This document shows, one piece after another, positions 25,847 through 34,579 of a stretch of 64,000 bases of DNA; within the stretch, counting starts at the first letter, position 1; every line of letters starts with the position of its first letter. The position numbers were made by a program, and so were the translations under genes. Source of the DNA: Wenzhouxiangella sediminis (GTDB lineage: Bacteria > Pseudomonadota > Gammaproteobacteria > Xanthomonadales > Wenzhouxiangellaceae); assembly GCF_003410055.1 (NCBI RefSeq), contig NZ_QUZK01000048.1, positions 1 through 64,000 of the forward strand, written 5' to 3'. The notes beneath the pieces were generated by a model that was not told the DNA's origin, ran no database searches, and saw nothing but the letters and a program-made list of their open reading frames with translations.

Positions 25847-27380
25847 TGCCCTGCCCGGCGATCGCATCCACGGTTTCCACGGCGGCCTGAAGCTCCAGCA
25901 CCACAAGCAGACGGCCTGCCAGCACCCCGTCGAGCGGCCGCCCCTGCCCGAGCGCCTGTTCATCGCCATGCGCCAGCACCAGGGTGAAACCGGGCGGACG
26001 CTGGTCGAGACGGGCGAACATGTCCTCAAGGGCCAGGCCCTGACGGAAGCGGGCGACGACTTCATCGTGCCCGAACATGCGCCGACGTCCGGAACGATCG
26101 AAGGCGTCATCGATTACCCCGCCGCGATGCCGCCGGGCAGCATGCGCCGAACCATCGTGCTGGTGCCTGACGGCGAGGACCGCCCGGCCCCGCGACAGCC
26201 CCTCGAGGACTGGCAGGAACGGCGCGCGGACGAAATCGTGGATCACCTGCATCGCTCGGGGCTGGCGGGCCTGGGTGGCGCCATGTTTCCCACCGCAGCC
26301 AAGCTGCGCGGCGGCTGGTCAGGGCTGCATACCCTGATTCTCAACGGCGCCGAATGCGAGCCCTGGATCGCCTGCGACGAGATGCTCATGCGCGAGCGGG
26401 CCCGGGATGTCGTCGAGGGCGGGCTGATCCTGGCGCATGCCGCCGGTGCGCGGCAAGTGGTCATCGCCATCGAGGACCGCATGGGCCTGGTCGAGGAGAA
26501 GCTGCGCGAGGCGCGCAGCGCGCTCGGCGCCGAAAGACGAGTGCGTATCCGCAAGGTCTTCACGATCTACCCGGAAGGCGGCGAGCGCCAGATCATCCAG
26601 GCGCTGACCGGCCGGGAAGTACCGCACGACGGTCTGCCCCAGGACCTCGGCGTGGTCGTGCACAACGTGGGCACGGCCGCGGCGGCCCGCGACGCCGTCG
26701 TCGAGGGCCGGCCCCTGGTCGAGCGCATCGTCACAGTCACCGGGCCCGGGATTGCCGATCCGCGCAACCTGTTGGCGCTCGTCGGCACACCCTTCGCCCA
26801 CCTGGTCGAGGCCGCCGGCGGCTATCGCGAAGGCGTCACCCGCCTGGTCCTCGGCGGACCGATGTCGGGTACGGCACTGCCCAGCGACGAGATTCCCGTC
26901 ACCAAGGGCAGCAACTGCGTGCTCGCCCTGACCCGCGAGGAGACGGCACCGACGCAGCCGACCCTGCCATGCATCAACTGCGGCGAATGCGTGCGGGTGT
27001 GCCCCGCCCGGCTGCTGCCGCAGACCCTGTTCAAGCTGGTCGAAGCCGAAAACTACGACGACGCGGCCGACTACGACCTGGCCGACTGCATCGAGTGCGG
27101 TTGCTGTGCAGCCGTCTGCCCCAGCCACATTCCGCTGGTCGATTTCTACAAGCACGGCAAGGACGAGCTGACCCGCCGCCGGCTCGATCGCCGCCGCGCC
27201 GCCCTGGCCAAGCGCCGCTACGAAGCACGCGAGGAGCGACTCGAGCGCGAAAGACAAGCGCGCCGGGCCAAACGACAGGAACGCGAAGAGAAGCTCAAGC
27301 GATCCGAAACGGACGCCAAAAGCGAGATCCAGGCCGCCATCGAGCGAGCGAAGCGCAAGAAGGAGGGTGGCAATGACTAA
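25839..27380 (+). CDS. rnfC: Rnf electron transport complex subunit C
   Basis: A 513-residue NADH-binding subunit. The N-terminal [12 protein letters not shown] and the [13 protein letters not shown] and [16 protein letters not shown] motifs belong to the NuoF-like FMN/NADH region. Two [4Fe-4S] motifs follow, [12 protein letters not shown] and [12 protein letters not shown]. The C-terminus is a highly charged Arg/Lys/Glu helix (about 430-510), shorter than the long repeat tail of E. coli RsxC. The next gene, rnfD, is separated by 102 bases that include a heptamer array. Confidence 0.95.
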   Translation: MDDALPGDRIHGFHGGLKLQHHKQTACQHPVERPPLPERLFIAMRQHQGETGRTLVETGEHVLKGQALTEAGDDFIVPEHAPTSGTIEGVIDYPAAMPPGSMRRTIVLVPDGEDRPAPRQPLEDWQERRADEIVDHLHRSGLAGLGGAMFPTAAKLRGGWSGLHTLILNGAECEPWIACDEMLMRERARDVVEGGLILAHAAGARQVVIAIEDRMGLVEEKLREARSALGAERRVRIRKVFTIYPEGGERQIIQALTGREVPHDGLPQDLGVVVHNVGTAAAARDAVVEGRPLVERIVTVTGPGIADPRNLLALVGTPFAHLVEAAGGYREGVTRLVLGGPMSGTALPSDEIPVTKGSNCVLALTREETAPTQPTLPCINCGECVRVCPARLLPQTLFKLVEAENYDDAADYDLADCIECGCCAAVCPSHIPLVDFYKHGKDELTRRRLDRRRAALAKRRYEAREERLERERQARRAKRQEREEKLKRSETDAKSEIQAAIERAKRKKEGGND

Positions 27381-27422
27381 GCGGCCATGGCGGTTCGAGG
27401 GGCCGACGCCGGGGATGGAAGA

Positions 27423-27450
27423 GGTTTCAGGTTTCGGGTTTCAGGCTTCA
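27423..27450. repeat. Heptamer array (GGTTTCA x4, imperfect) between rnfC and rnfD
   Basis: Four units of GGTTTCA with single changes in the second and fourth. It lies within an operon, between genes normally spaced by a few bases, and ends 22 bases before the rnfD Shine-Dalgarno. No inverted partner is seen. Confidence 0.85.
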
Positions 27451-27482
27451 GGGGCATCGCCTTCGAGCCGACGGAGGCGGTC

Positions 27483-28547
27483 GTGAGGTTCGCGACTTCC
27501 GGGGCGCCCTTTCAGCCGCCCGCGACTACGGTGAGCGGGGTCATGCGACAGGTGCTCTGTGCCCTGGTACCGGCCGTGGTCGCGCACGTCTGGTTCTTCG
27601 GCTACGGCATTCTCTTCCAGCTCGTCCTGGCGGTCGGCTTCGCGCTGGGACTCGAAGCCGCCATGCTCAAGCTGCGGGATCGACCGCTCAAGCCCTTCCT
27701 GTCGGACTACAGCGCGGTGGTCACGGGCGTGCTCTTCGCCCTGTGCATGCCGCCGCTGGCGCCCTGGTGGGTCACCGCCGTGGGGATGGTTTTCGCCATC
27801 GTCATCGCCAAGCATCTCTACGGCGGCCTCGGCTACAACCTGTTCAATCCGGCCATGGTGGGCTTCGCCGCCGTCATCGTCGCCTTCCCGCTCGAACTGA
27901 GCCACTGGCTGCTGCCACGACAACTCTCCCCCGGGCTGCCCGGCCTGGCCGAGACCGCGCAGGCGATCTTGACCGGAGGCCTGCCCGAGTCGCTGAACTG
28001 GGATGCGGTCACCGGTGCCACGCCGCTCGACAGACTTCGGACGGGCGTGACCGAAAACCTGGCAATCGGCGAGATTCGAAATTCGCCGGTCTTTGGCGAC
28101 TTCGGGGGGCTGGGCTGGGAATGGATCGCAAACTTCTACGCCCTGGGCGGGCTCTACCTGATGTGGCGACGGGTCATCTCCTGGCACGTCCCGGTGGCCG
28201 TCATCGCCACGACCATCCTGGTGTCCACGCCGTTATGGCTGCTCGGCCCGGACACCAACCCCTCGCCGATGCAACATGTCTTTTCGGGCGCCCTGGTGCT
28301 CGCCGCCTTTTTCATCGCCACCGATCCTGTCAGCGGCTGCAGCACGCCCAGAAGCAAACTCCTCTTCGGGGCCGGCGTCGCCGTCCTCACTCTGGCCATC
28401 CGCCGCTGGGGCGGGTACCCCGACGGCGTGGCCTTCGCCGTGTTGCTGATGAACATGGCAGCCCCCTTGGTCGACCGCCTTACGCGGCCTCGCACCTACG
28501 GTCACTACCGCTCCCGTAAGGAATCATCGCATCCAGGCGGCGACTGA
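27483..28547 (+). CDS. rnfD: Rnf electron transport complex subunit D
   Basis: A 354-residue membrane subunit. The GTG at 27483 is chosen because GGAGG (27473-27477) lies 5 bases upstream and it gives the conserved VRFATSGAPF start. An upstream in-frame ATG would translate the heptamer array. About nine helices are predicted. AVTGATPLD carries the Thr expected to hold covalent FMN, and the KHLYGGLGYNLFNPAMVGFAAVIVAFP and DPVSGCSTP blocks are characteristic. rnfG, normally next, is 3.6 kb away. Confidence 0.95.
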   Translation: MRFATSGAPFQPPATTVSGVMRQVLCALVPAVVAHVWFFGYGILFQLVLAVGFALGLEAAMLKLRDRPLKPFLSDYSAVVTGVLFALCMPPLAPWWVTAVGMVFAIVIAKHLYGGLGYNLFNPAMVGFAAVIVAFPLELSHWLLPRQLSPGLPGLAETAQAILTGGLPESLNWDAVTGATPLDRLRTGVTENLAIGEIRNSPVFGDFGGLGWEWIANFYALGGLYLMWRRVISWHVPVAVIATTILVSTPLWLLGPDTNPSPMQHVFSGALVLAAFFIATDPVSGCSTPRSKLLFGAGVAVLTLAIRRWGGYPDGVAFAVLLMNMAAPLVDRLTRPRTYGHYRSRKESSHPGGD

Positions 28548-28641
28548 GCTTGCCGCCTCTCGCCCCGTCGGCGGCGCCGAAGGTGGCGCAGCGATGCGAT
28601 GCCGCGGAGTCACTCCAGAATCAGCACGCACCTATACAGAG

Positions 28642-28674
28642 CCGGGCGCGCAGCGGTGTCCGCTGCGCGCCCGG
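28642..28674. terminator. Hairpin terminator between convergent rnfD and a secreted-protein gene
   Basis: A perfect 15-base GC-rich stem (28642-28656 with 28660-28674) around a TGT loop. It lies between the ends of two convergent genes and can act on both strands. The flanking T runs are short, so it is a strong hairpin but a weak classical terminator. Confidence 0.75.
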
Positions 28675-28694
28675 TTTCAGCGCTTGAGGGTGCC

Positions 28695-31600
28695 TCAGAA
28701 CTGGCTGTTGAGCAGCTCGAAGCGGTCGGAGAAGATCAGGTCCGTCGGAGGCGGCGGGTCGCCCATCACCGGATCGTCGACCGGATCGGTCGGCTCCCAG
28801 AACCAGTCGAAGTTCTCGTCGGTGTACCAGACGCGGGCATAGCTCGCGTCCGACAGCGGATCGGGGAACGTCACTTCGGCAGTCGTGAACTGAGCCCAGG
28901 TCGAGTAGAGCGTGTCCCCGGCCGGACTCATCGTCAGGCTGGATTCTTCTGCGGAAACGTCCGAGCCGGTCGTGAGCCTTTCGAACTCGTTGCAGAAGAT
29001 TCCGCCGATGGTCGGTCCCGGCAGGCAGGTCTTCTCCATGTCGTGCTCGTCGGCCGTCACCTGGTAGTGATCACCGTAGCGAACGGCCCGCCCGAAGAAC
29101 AGGTCCAGCGCCTCGGCTTCGCCATCGACAACCGTCGTGTTGTCGCCGGTTTCGTAGACGACGAAGAACCGGGTCGGATTGAACTCGTCGGAGTCGTAGT
29201 CGTAGGAGCCGTCGCCCTCGGTGCCGATGGTCTTCATCGTCGGCGGATCCGGCGCATAGCGCGGATCGAGAATGGTGAACTTGTAAGTCGACGTACCGGT
29301 TTCCGAGCCCTGCAGCTGCGAGACGTTGCGCGCCTGCTCCGGTGCACCCGGCGGATAGTAGGTGCAGCGTTGGGTCGAATCCGGAGCCGTTGCGCCGTCG
29401 CGCATGAACTCGCAGGTCGTGGTGCCGATGCCGAACCCGCTTTCGTTCGATCCCCAGTCCGCGGGGGTGGTCGTCCAGGTCCGGCCGCCGTCGAATGAGC
29501 GGCGGATGTAGAGCTCGTAGCGATCGCTGCCGCTGGTATTGCGCTTCCAGTTGGGCGACCAGGCGTACATCACCACGACCATGTCGTTCCAGATGTAGCC
29601 GCGGTGGCCCTTGGCGACGTCCAGCGGGTTGTACCAGCTCTGGTCGTCCAGGTTACTGCCCAGCGCGACCGACTCGGGGAAGGTGCCGCACAGCGGGGAT
29701 CCCGGGCACTGCGCCCAGGTTTCCATCTTGTCGAAGACGGTCTGGTCGTCCGGGGTATCGCTGGCGATACCGCTCTCGTCGATGGTCGGACACACCCCGT
29801 CGCTGGCATCGTTGTCGCCGCCACCGCCGGTCGCGCAGTTCTCCGGCGTCACGCCCGAGAGATTGATCGCCGGGTCGTTGCAGATCCCCTTGGGATAGTA
29901 GGGATTCGAGTCGTCGATGTAGAGCCGCTCCGCGCAGACGAGGTTGTTGAAGTCGTACGGGTTGGCGGACGCCCCGGCGTCAACGATACGACGGGCCATG
30001 ATGTCGGCCGGACCGCCCTGCTGCATCAGACCCTGCTTGAACAGCGGCAGTGCCGTGAGGTTGCTGCCGGCTGCGTCTGCGCCCGAGCGGGGCTGCACCA
30101 GCAGGCTGCCTCGGCGGGCGATTTCGGTCCGGTAGAGGTCGAAGTTGTAATCGGTACCGCTGGTCACGCCGGTGAAGTCCCACATGTCCACGGTGCTCAT
30201 CCTCGGGAAGGTTTCGCCCGTGCGCCAATCGATCTCCGGCTGGTTGAGCATGTTGCCCTGGGCGACCAGGTTCTTGACCAGGCCGGTCTCGCTGAGATCC
30301 GAGCTGGTCTGCGGCTGCCCCATTTCGAAGGAGAAGTACCAGACGTTCTTGCCGATGTCGGCCGTTTCACAGTCGGCTTCACCCTCGTTGCAGGGAGTGG
30401 CGGTCTCGACGCCGGTCTCGCCGACCTTGAAGAAGAAGCGGCCCAGCCCCTTGCTTTCCTCTGCGATCACGACGACCCAGGCACCGATGGTGTTGCCGAG
30501 TTCGTCCGTGCGCGCCTGCAGGGAGACGCGGGGCCGGGTCGCTGCGGTATTGGCTACGTTGGGAAGCCCGTCCTCGCTGACGCAGACTTCGGTGGTGCCG
30601 CTGCCCTGCCCGGTCGGAATCACCACGGTGTCGACGCACTGGTTCTTGAGGCCGAAATCGAGCGCATCGGCGGTGCAGTACAGGGGGACACCGCCGGTGC
30701 CGTCGCCGCTGCCCGTGCAGCGGGCATTGTTGGTCATGCGCATGGGCACCGCAAAGGGAACGAAGGGCTTCGGCTTTTCGGTATTGGCGGGCCAGTAGGT
30801 CGGCAGGTCGACCGCCGTGCCCGTATCGTCAACGGTCTCGAAATGCGCATCCGGCAGGAAGCTGTACCAGATGTCGGTCTGATTGTTCGCGATGGCGCCG
30901 CTCCAGCCTTCGCCGGGGCCCTCCCCGGAACCGGGCAGCAGACCACCGGGATCCTCCTGCCAGGTGAGCACGACGCCCGCATCCTTGACGAAAGCGATTT
31001 CCACGCGATTGACGTCCCGGCGGCCGGAGGTCAGGCGCTCGGGCTTGTACCAGACCACGTGAAAGGCCTCCGTGGCATCACCGGTGCGGGGATCATCCCC
31101 TTCGACCAGCACGCCGCGAGCCGTCCACAGGCAGTGATACGGCACGACTCCGACCGTGGGATAGCCCTGGGCGTCGTAGTCGACCAGCCCCTGGGAGCCG
31201 GCGACTCCGAATACATCGGTCAGGTACAGATCGGCTGCAGGGTCGATACCCAATTCGGTCGCGACGGCGCTGAGTGTCGGCGTGGTGCCGTCATCGAGCG
31301 TGTATGCAGGCGATCCGGACGAGCAGTAGCGGCTCTGCCAGGCCACCGCGATATGCCGCCCGGCGACCGCGTGCACGATATTGGTGACATCACCGGGATA
31401 GGCGGGCACCGAGGTGGCGAATTCCGCCGCAGATTCGGACAGGTTGGTGGTCTTCCAGGTCTGGCCGTCGTCGAGGCTGATGCCGGCATAGGCGTCGCGC
31501 TTGCCCTTGCCGGTAAATCCGCCGGCATTCTCGTCGCCGACCGGCTCCGCGCCGGCCACCGCGCCGTAGAGAAAGGCGCTGACGACCGGCTTTGCCACCG

Positions 31601-31889
31601 TCCGGGTCTTGACCGTGGTCGCTTCGTCGTCGGTGGTGTAGGGCACGCTGCTGGCCGTCCCGTCGGAGGCCTGGGCGGGCACGTATTCCCTCAGGTACTT
31701 GACGAAAACGTGTTCCGCTTCCGGAGAATGCTGGACTCCGTCGATTTCGAGAAGCCCCGCATCCAGGGTGATGTTCTGGTTGATGTCGCGGTTGATCGAA
31801 TCGCCCGCCTGGGAAAACGCCGTCGACGGCGACAACGCGCCGACAATAGCGGTCACCAGGATCACGGCCGAAAACCTGGAATTGATCAT
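28695..31889 (-). CDS. Large secreted protein with neuraminidase-like repeats and IFSDRFE tail
   Basis: A 1064-residue exported protein of unknown function. The ATG at 31889 has a GGAGG site. The signal peptide is VILVTAIVGALSPSTAFSQA. Early sequence has GISLDDGQTWKTTNLSESA, and late sequence has YIRRSFDGGRTWTTTPADWG; both are Asp-box/BNR-like strands of sialidase-type propellers. Several Cys pairs suggest disulfides. The C-terminus is PPPPTDLIFSDRFELLNSQF, matching the short I-F-x-D-x-F-E endings seen on many exported Xanthomonadales proteins. It lies antisense within the rnf cluster, between rnfD and rnfG. Confidence 0.83.
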   Translation of the reverse strand: MINSRFSAVILVTAIVGALSPSTAFSQAGDSINRDINQNITLDAGLLEIDGVQHSPEAEHVFVKYLREYVPAQASDGTASSVPYTTDDEATTVKTRTVAKPVVSAFLYGAVAGAEPVGDENAGGFTGKGKRDAYAGISLDDGQTWKTTNLSESAAEFATSVPAYPGDVTNIVHAVAGRHIAVAWQSRYCSSGSPAYTLDDGTTPTLSAVATELGIDPAADLYLTDVFGVAGSQGLVDYDAQGYPTVGVVPYHCLWTARGVLVEGDDPRTGDATEAFHVVWYKPERLTSGRRDVNRVEIAFVKDAGVVLTWQEDPGGLLPGSGEGPGEGWSGAIANNQTDIWYSFLPDAHFETVDDTGTAVDLPTYWPANTEKPKPFVPFAVPMRMTNNARCTGSGDGTGGVPLYCTADALDFGLKNQCVDTVVIPTGQGSGTTEVCVSEDGLPNVANTAATRPRVSLQARTDELGNTIGAWVVVIAEESKGLGRFFFKVGETGVETATPCNEGEADCETADIGKNVWYFSFEMGQPQTSSDLSETGLVKNLVAQGNMLNQPEIDWRTGETFPRMSTVDMWDFTGVTSGTDYNFDLYRTEIARRGSLLVQPRSGADAAGSNLTALPLFKQGLMQQGGPADIMARRIVDAGASANPYDFNNLVCAERLYIDDSNPYYPKGICNDPAINLSGVTPENCATGGGGDNDASDGVCPTIDESGIASDTPDDQTVFDKMETWAQCPGSPLCGTFPESVALGSNLDDQSWYNPLDVAKGHRGYIWNDMVVVMYAWSPNWKRNTSGSDRYELYIRRSFDGGRTWTTTPADWGSNESGFGIGTTTCEFMRDGATAPDSTQRCTYYPPGAPEQARNVSQLQGSETGTSTYKFTILDPRYAPDPPTMKTIGTEGDGSYDYDSDEFNPTRFFVVYETGDNTTVVDGEAEALDLFFGRAVRYGDHYQVTADEHDMEKTCLPGPTIGGIFCNEFERLTTGSDVSAEESSLTMSPAGDTLYSTWAQFTTAEVTFPDPLSDASYARVWYTDENFDWFWEPTDPVDDPVMGDPPPPTDLIFSDRFELLNSQF

Positions 31890-32140
31890 TGAAAACCCTC
31901 CTGAGCGCCGGATGGCAAATAAAGTTTGATATCTCGGGTTTCGATGAAAGCTCGACGGCCGAAAAGCCCGCCGATCAAGCGCCTGCACCCATACAACTCT
32001 GGACTGGAAGTCTAGAATCCAGCCAAACCGAACCCGGTGACACAGATCAATAAATTCGCAACTTCTAATGATGCAGTGCACATCCGCATTCGTCGAGGCT
32101 TCCTTAGAATGGGGAGGGTGACTTTCGAGGTGGGCCTTTC

Positions 32141-32779
32141 ATGAAGGAGAGCAGAACCCTAGCACCGGCCCTGGCCGTCTTCGGCGCGCTCGGCCTGGTC
32201 GCGGCGCTGTTGCTGGCCGGACTGAACGCCCTGACCGGGGAGCGGATCGCCCACGAGCGCCGGGATCACGCGCTGCGGGCGGTCTCAGCCATGCTGCCCG
32301 AGGGTCGCTACGACAACGACTTGCTCGACACGGCAGAACGAATCGAAATCCCCGGTCTCGATGAAGCAACGGCCTACACCGCCCGGCTGTCCGGCAATGC
32401 GACGGCGCTCGTGGTCGACGTGGTGACACCGAACGGCTACAGCGGCGACATCAGGCTGCTGGTCGCCGTAAGCGCCGACGGCGCCGTACTCGGCTCGCGC
32501 ATCCTCGAACACAGGGAGACACCCGGCCTGGGCGACCGCATCGAGCACGACAAGAGCGACTGGCTGACACAGTTCGACGGCAGGTCCCTGGGTCGCCCGC
32601 CTGCCGAGGAGTGGGCGCCCGACCGAAGGGGCGGCGCTTTCGACACCGTCACCAGCGCTACCATTAGCTCGGCGGCCGTAGTCGACGCCATCAAGCGCAT
32701 CCTGCTCACGTTCGAGTCGCGAGGGGACGCATTGCGCAGGGAAACCCAAGCCAACGGACCATCCGACGGGAATGACTGA
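32141..32779 (+). CDS. rnfG: Rnf electron transport complex subunit G
   Basis: A 212-residue subunit with one membrane helix (LAVFGALGLVAALLLAGLNAL) and a periplasmic FMN-binding domain. The flavinylation motif TSATISS (171-177) places the FMN-linked Thr at 174. HRETPGLGDRIEHDKSDWLTQF is the family core. Its end overlaps rnfE by 8 bases. Because rnfD is 3.6 kb upstream, this rnfGE-nth part probably has its own promoter in the 251 bases after the divergent secreted-protein gene. Confidence 0.95.
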   Translation: MKESRTLAPALAVFGALGLVAALLLAGLNALTGERIAHERRDHALRAVSAMLPEGRYDNDLLDTAERIEIPGLDEATAYTARLSGNATALVVDVVTPNGYSGDIRLLVAVSADGAVLGSRILEHRETPGLGDRIEHDKSDWLTQFDGRSLGRPPAEEWAPDRRGGAFDTVTSATISSAAVVDAIKRILLTFESRGDALRRETQANGPSDGND

Positions 32780-33461
32780 CATCAATCGAATCTGGCGCGA
32801 CGGTCTCTGGGACAACAACCCCGGCCTCGTGCAGTTGCTCGGCCTCTGTCCATTGCTGGCGGTTTCCAACACGGCCGTCAGCGGCCTTGGGCTGGGACTG
32901 GCGACGCTGATCGTGCTGGTCGTCAGCAGCCTGCTGGTCTCTGCTCTGCGCCACACCTGGCGGCCGGAAACCCGCATTCCGGCCTTCGTACTGATCATCG
33001 CCTCGACCGTTACCGCCATCGACCTGTCGATGCAGGCCTGGCTGCACGAGCTCAGCCGCAGCCTGGGGATCTTCGTGCCGCTGATCGTCACCAACTGCAC
33101 CATCCTGGCCCGGGCCGAGGCCTTTGCTTCAAGGCAGCCGGTCGGCCCCAGTCTGGTGGACGCCCTCGCCCAGGGCACCGGTTTCGCCGCCGTCCTGGTG
33201 GTGCTCGGCGCCGGCCGCGAGGTTGTCGGTCGCGGCACATTGTTCGATGGAGCGGAAATGCTGTTCGGCGAATCGGCCGCGGGCTGGACCATCCCGGTTC
33301 TCCCCTTCGAGCAGGGCCTGCTCCTCGCCGTGCTTCCGCCGGGCGCTTTCATCGGCCTCGGCCTGCTGGTGGCCGCCAGGCAGCACCTGATCAATCGGTC
33401 GCGGGAAGCCGGCGTAAAATCCCGCCCTGCCCCATCGACCGCCGAGCCGACCACACCATGA
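32772..33461 (+). CDS. rnfE: Rnf electron transport complex subunit E
   Basis: A 229-residue membrane subunit paralogous to RnfA. Characteristic segments are GLWDNNPGLVQLLGLCPLLAVSNTAVSGLGLG and SLGIFVPLIVTNCTILARAEAFA, each with the conserved Cys thought to ligate the membrane Fe-S centre. Six helices are predicted. The stop overlaps the nth ATG (ATGA), keeping the rnf-nth linkage of gammaproteobacteria. Confidence 0.95.
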   Translation: MTDINRIWRDGLWDNNPGLVQLLGLCPLLAVSNTAVSGLGLGLATLIVLVVSSLLVSALRHTWRPETRIPAFVLIIASTVTAIDLSMQAWLHELSRSLGIFVPLIVTNCTILARAEAFASRQPVGPSLVDALAQGTGFAAVLVVLGAGREVVGRGTLFDGAEMLFGESAAGWTIPVLPFEQGLLLAVLPPGAFIGLGLLVAARQHLINRSREAGVKSRPAPSTAEPTTP

Positions 33462-34120
33462 ACAAGACCAACCGCGAGGAATTCTTTCGCCGGCTTCGGG
33501 AACTCGACCCCCACCCGACGACTGAACTGGAATACGAAACGCCCTTCGAGTTGCTGGTGGCCGTCATCCTCTCCGCCCAGGCCACGGACGTTGGTGTGAA
33601 CAAAGCCACCCGACGCCTGTTCCCGGTCGCCAACACGCCGCAGAAGATTCTCGAACTGGGCGAGGACGGCCTGAAGGACTACATCAAGACCATCGGCCTG
33701 TTCAATTCAAAGGCGAAGAACATCATCAAGACCTGCCGCGACCTGGTGGACAAGCACGACGGCGTGGTGCCGGACGACCGGGCCGAGCTCGAGGCGCTTG
33801 CCGGCGTGGGCCGCAAGACCGCCAACGTGGTGCTCAACACCGCCTTCGGCCAGCCGACAATGGCGGTCGACACGCACATCTTCCGGGTCGCCAACCGCAC
33901 CGGGCTGGCTCCGGGCAAGACGCCCCTGGCGGTGGAGAAGGCCCTGCTCAAGCGCGTCCCCGAAGCCTATCTGAAAGATGCCCATCACTGGCTGATCCTG
34001 CACGGCCGCTACACCTGCAAGGCGCGCAAGCCGCTGTGCGGTCAATGTCCAGTCTACGACCTGTGCCGATGGCGCCAGAAAGGACGGTATTTCGAAGAAA
34101 CGCAGCCGGTGGGCAGCTGA
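33458..34120 (+). CDS. nth: Endonuclease III (DNA glycosylase/AP lyase)
   Basis: A 220-residue base-excision repair enzyme for oxidised pyrimidines. The helix-hairpin-helix ALAGVGRKTANVVL holds the catalytic Lys120, and VDTHIFRVANR holds Asp138. The [4Fe-4S] ligands C187, C194, C197 and C203 fall at the same residue numbers as in E. coli. It overlaps rnfE by 4 bases. Confidence 0.97.
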   Translation: MNKTNREEFFRRLRELDPHPTTELEYETPFELLVAVILSAQATDVGVNKATRRLFPVANTPQKILELGEDGLKDYIKTIGLFNSKAKNIIKTCRDLVDKHDGVVPDDRAELEALAGVGRKTANVVLNTAFGQPTMAVDTHIFRVANRTGLAPGKTPLAVEKALLKRVPEAYLKDAHHWLILHGRYTCKARKPLCGQCPVYDLCRWRQKGRYFEETQPVGS

Positions 34121-34126
34121 CTTCGA

Positions 34127-34198
34127 TAGGTGAGTCCACCTAGCAAATATTTAACGGTGAAGTGCTAGAGTATTGACGAACATCAAGTTTCGATGTTC
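34127..34198 (+). promoter_or_regulatory. Upstream region of hvfA with two inverted repeats
   Basis: A 6-base stem with AGTC loop (34127-34142) is followed by an AT-rich stretch. A 7-base inverted repeat GAACATC/GATGTTC (34178-34198) lies 30 bases before the hvfA ATG. A TTGACG (34173-34178) could be a -35. The second repeat could be an operator or leader hairpin. Related operons elsewhere are copper-induced through ECF sigma factors. No sigma or anti-sigma gene is present here. Confidence 0.4.
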
Positions 34199-34228
34199 TC
34201 TCTTATTGCATCCGTGGAGGAACCCGTC

Positions 34229-34567
34229 ATGTCCGACAAGAAATACCTGTTGACCGCGATCAGCACCGTTGCCGCCGCTTCGTTTTCCCTGAGCGCGCTG
34301 GCTTCCCAGGACGCCAGCATCGATCCCTTCCAGGCCGAAGACCTGCCGGCCGGCTTCCAGGTCTCCGCCGACGACCACAAGGACGGCGAAGGCAAGTGCG
34401 GTGAAGGCAACTGCGGCGAAGACAAGGACAAGGATGAAGAAGGCAGTTGCGGCGAAGGCAGCTGCGGTGAAGGGGACAGCGACGACGAACACCATGACGA
34501 CGACAAGGACGAGGAAGGCAGCTGCGGCGAGGGATCCTGCGGTGAAGGGTCCTGCGGCAGCGCCTGA
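34229..34567 (+). CDS. hvfA: HvfA-type RiPP metallophore precursor
   Basis: A 112-residue exported precursor peptide. The ATG at 34229 has a GGAGG site 8 bases upstream. A signal peptide (AISTVAAASFSLSALAS, cleavage near residue 26) leads to an acidic spacer and three blocks of EGxCGEGxCG repeats. The seven cysteines are 57, 62, 74, 79, 99, 104 and 109, spaced by five within each block. Blocks are separated by Asp/Glu/His/Lys-rich linkers (e.g. DSDDEHHDDDKDE). In the known HvfA/HvfBC system of Haemophilus, Cys in EGKCGEG motifs become oxazolone-thioamide pairs that bind copper. Modification here is inferred from hvfB and hvfC next door. Confidence 0.88.
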   Translation: MSDKKYLLTAISTVAAASFSLSALASQDASIDPFQAEDLPAGFQVSADDHKDGEGKCGEGNCGEDKDKDEEGSCGEGSCGEGDSDDEHHDDDKDEEGSCGEGSCGEGSCGSA

Positions 34568-34579
34568 ATCGACTGACCG

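Noticed and set aside
29604-31892. Long plus-strand open frame (762 codons) opposite the large secreted protein
   Set aside because: Low-complexity translation rich in Gly/Arg/Val/Asp with no domain; typical antisense shadow in GC-rich DNA. The minus frame has signal peptide, ribosome site and recognisable motifs.
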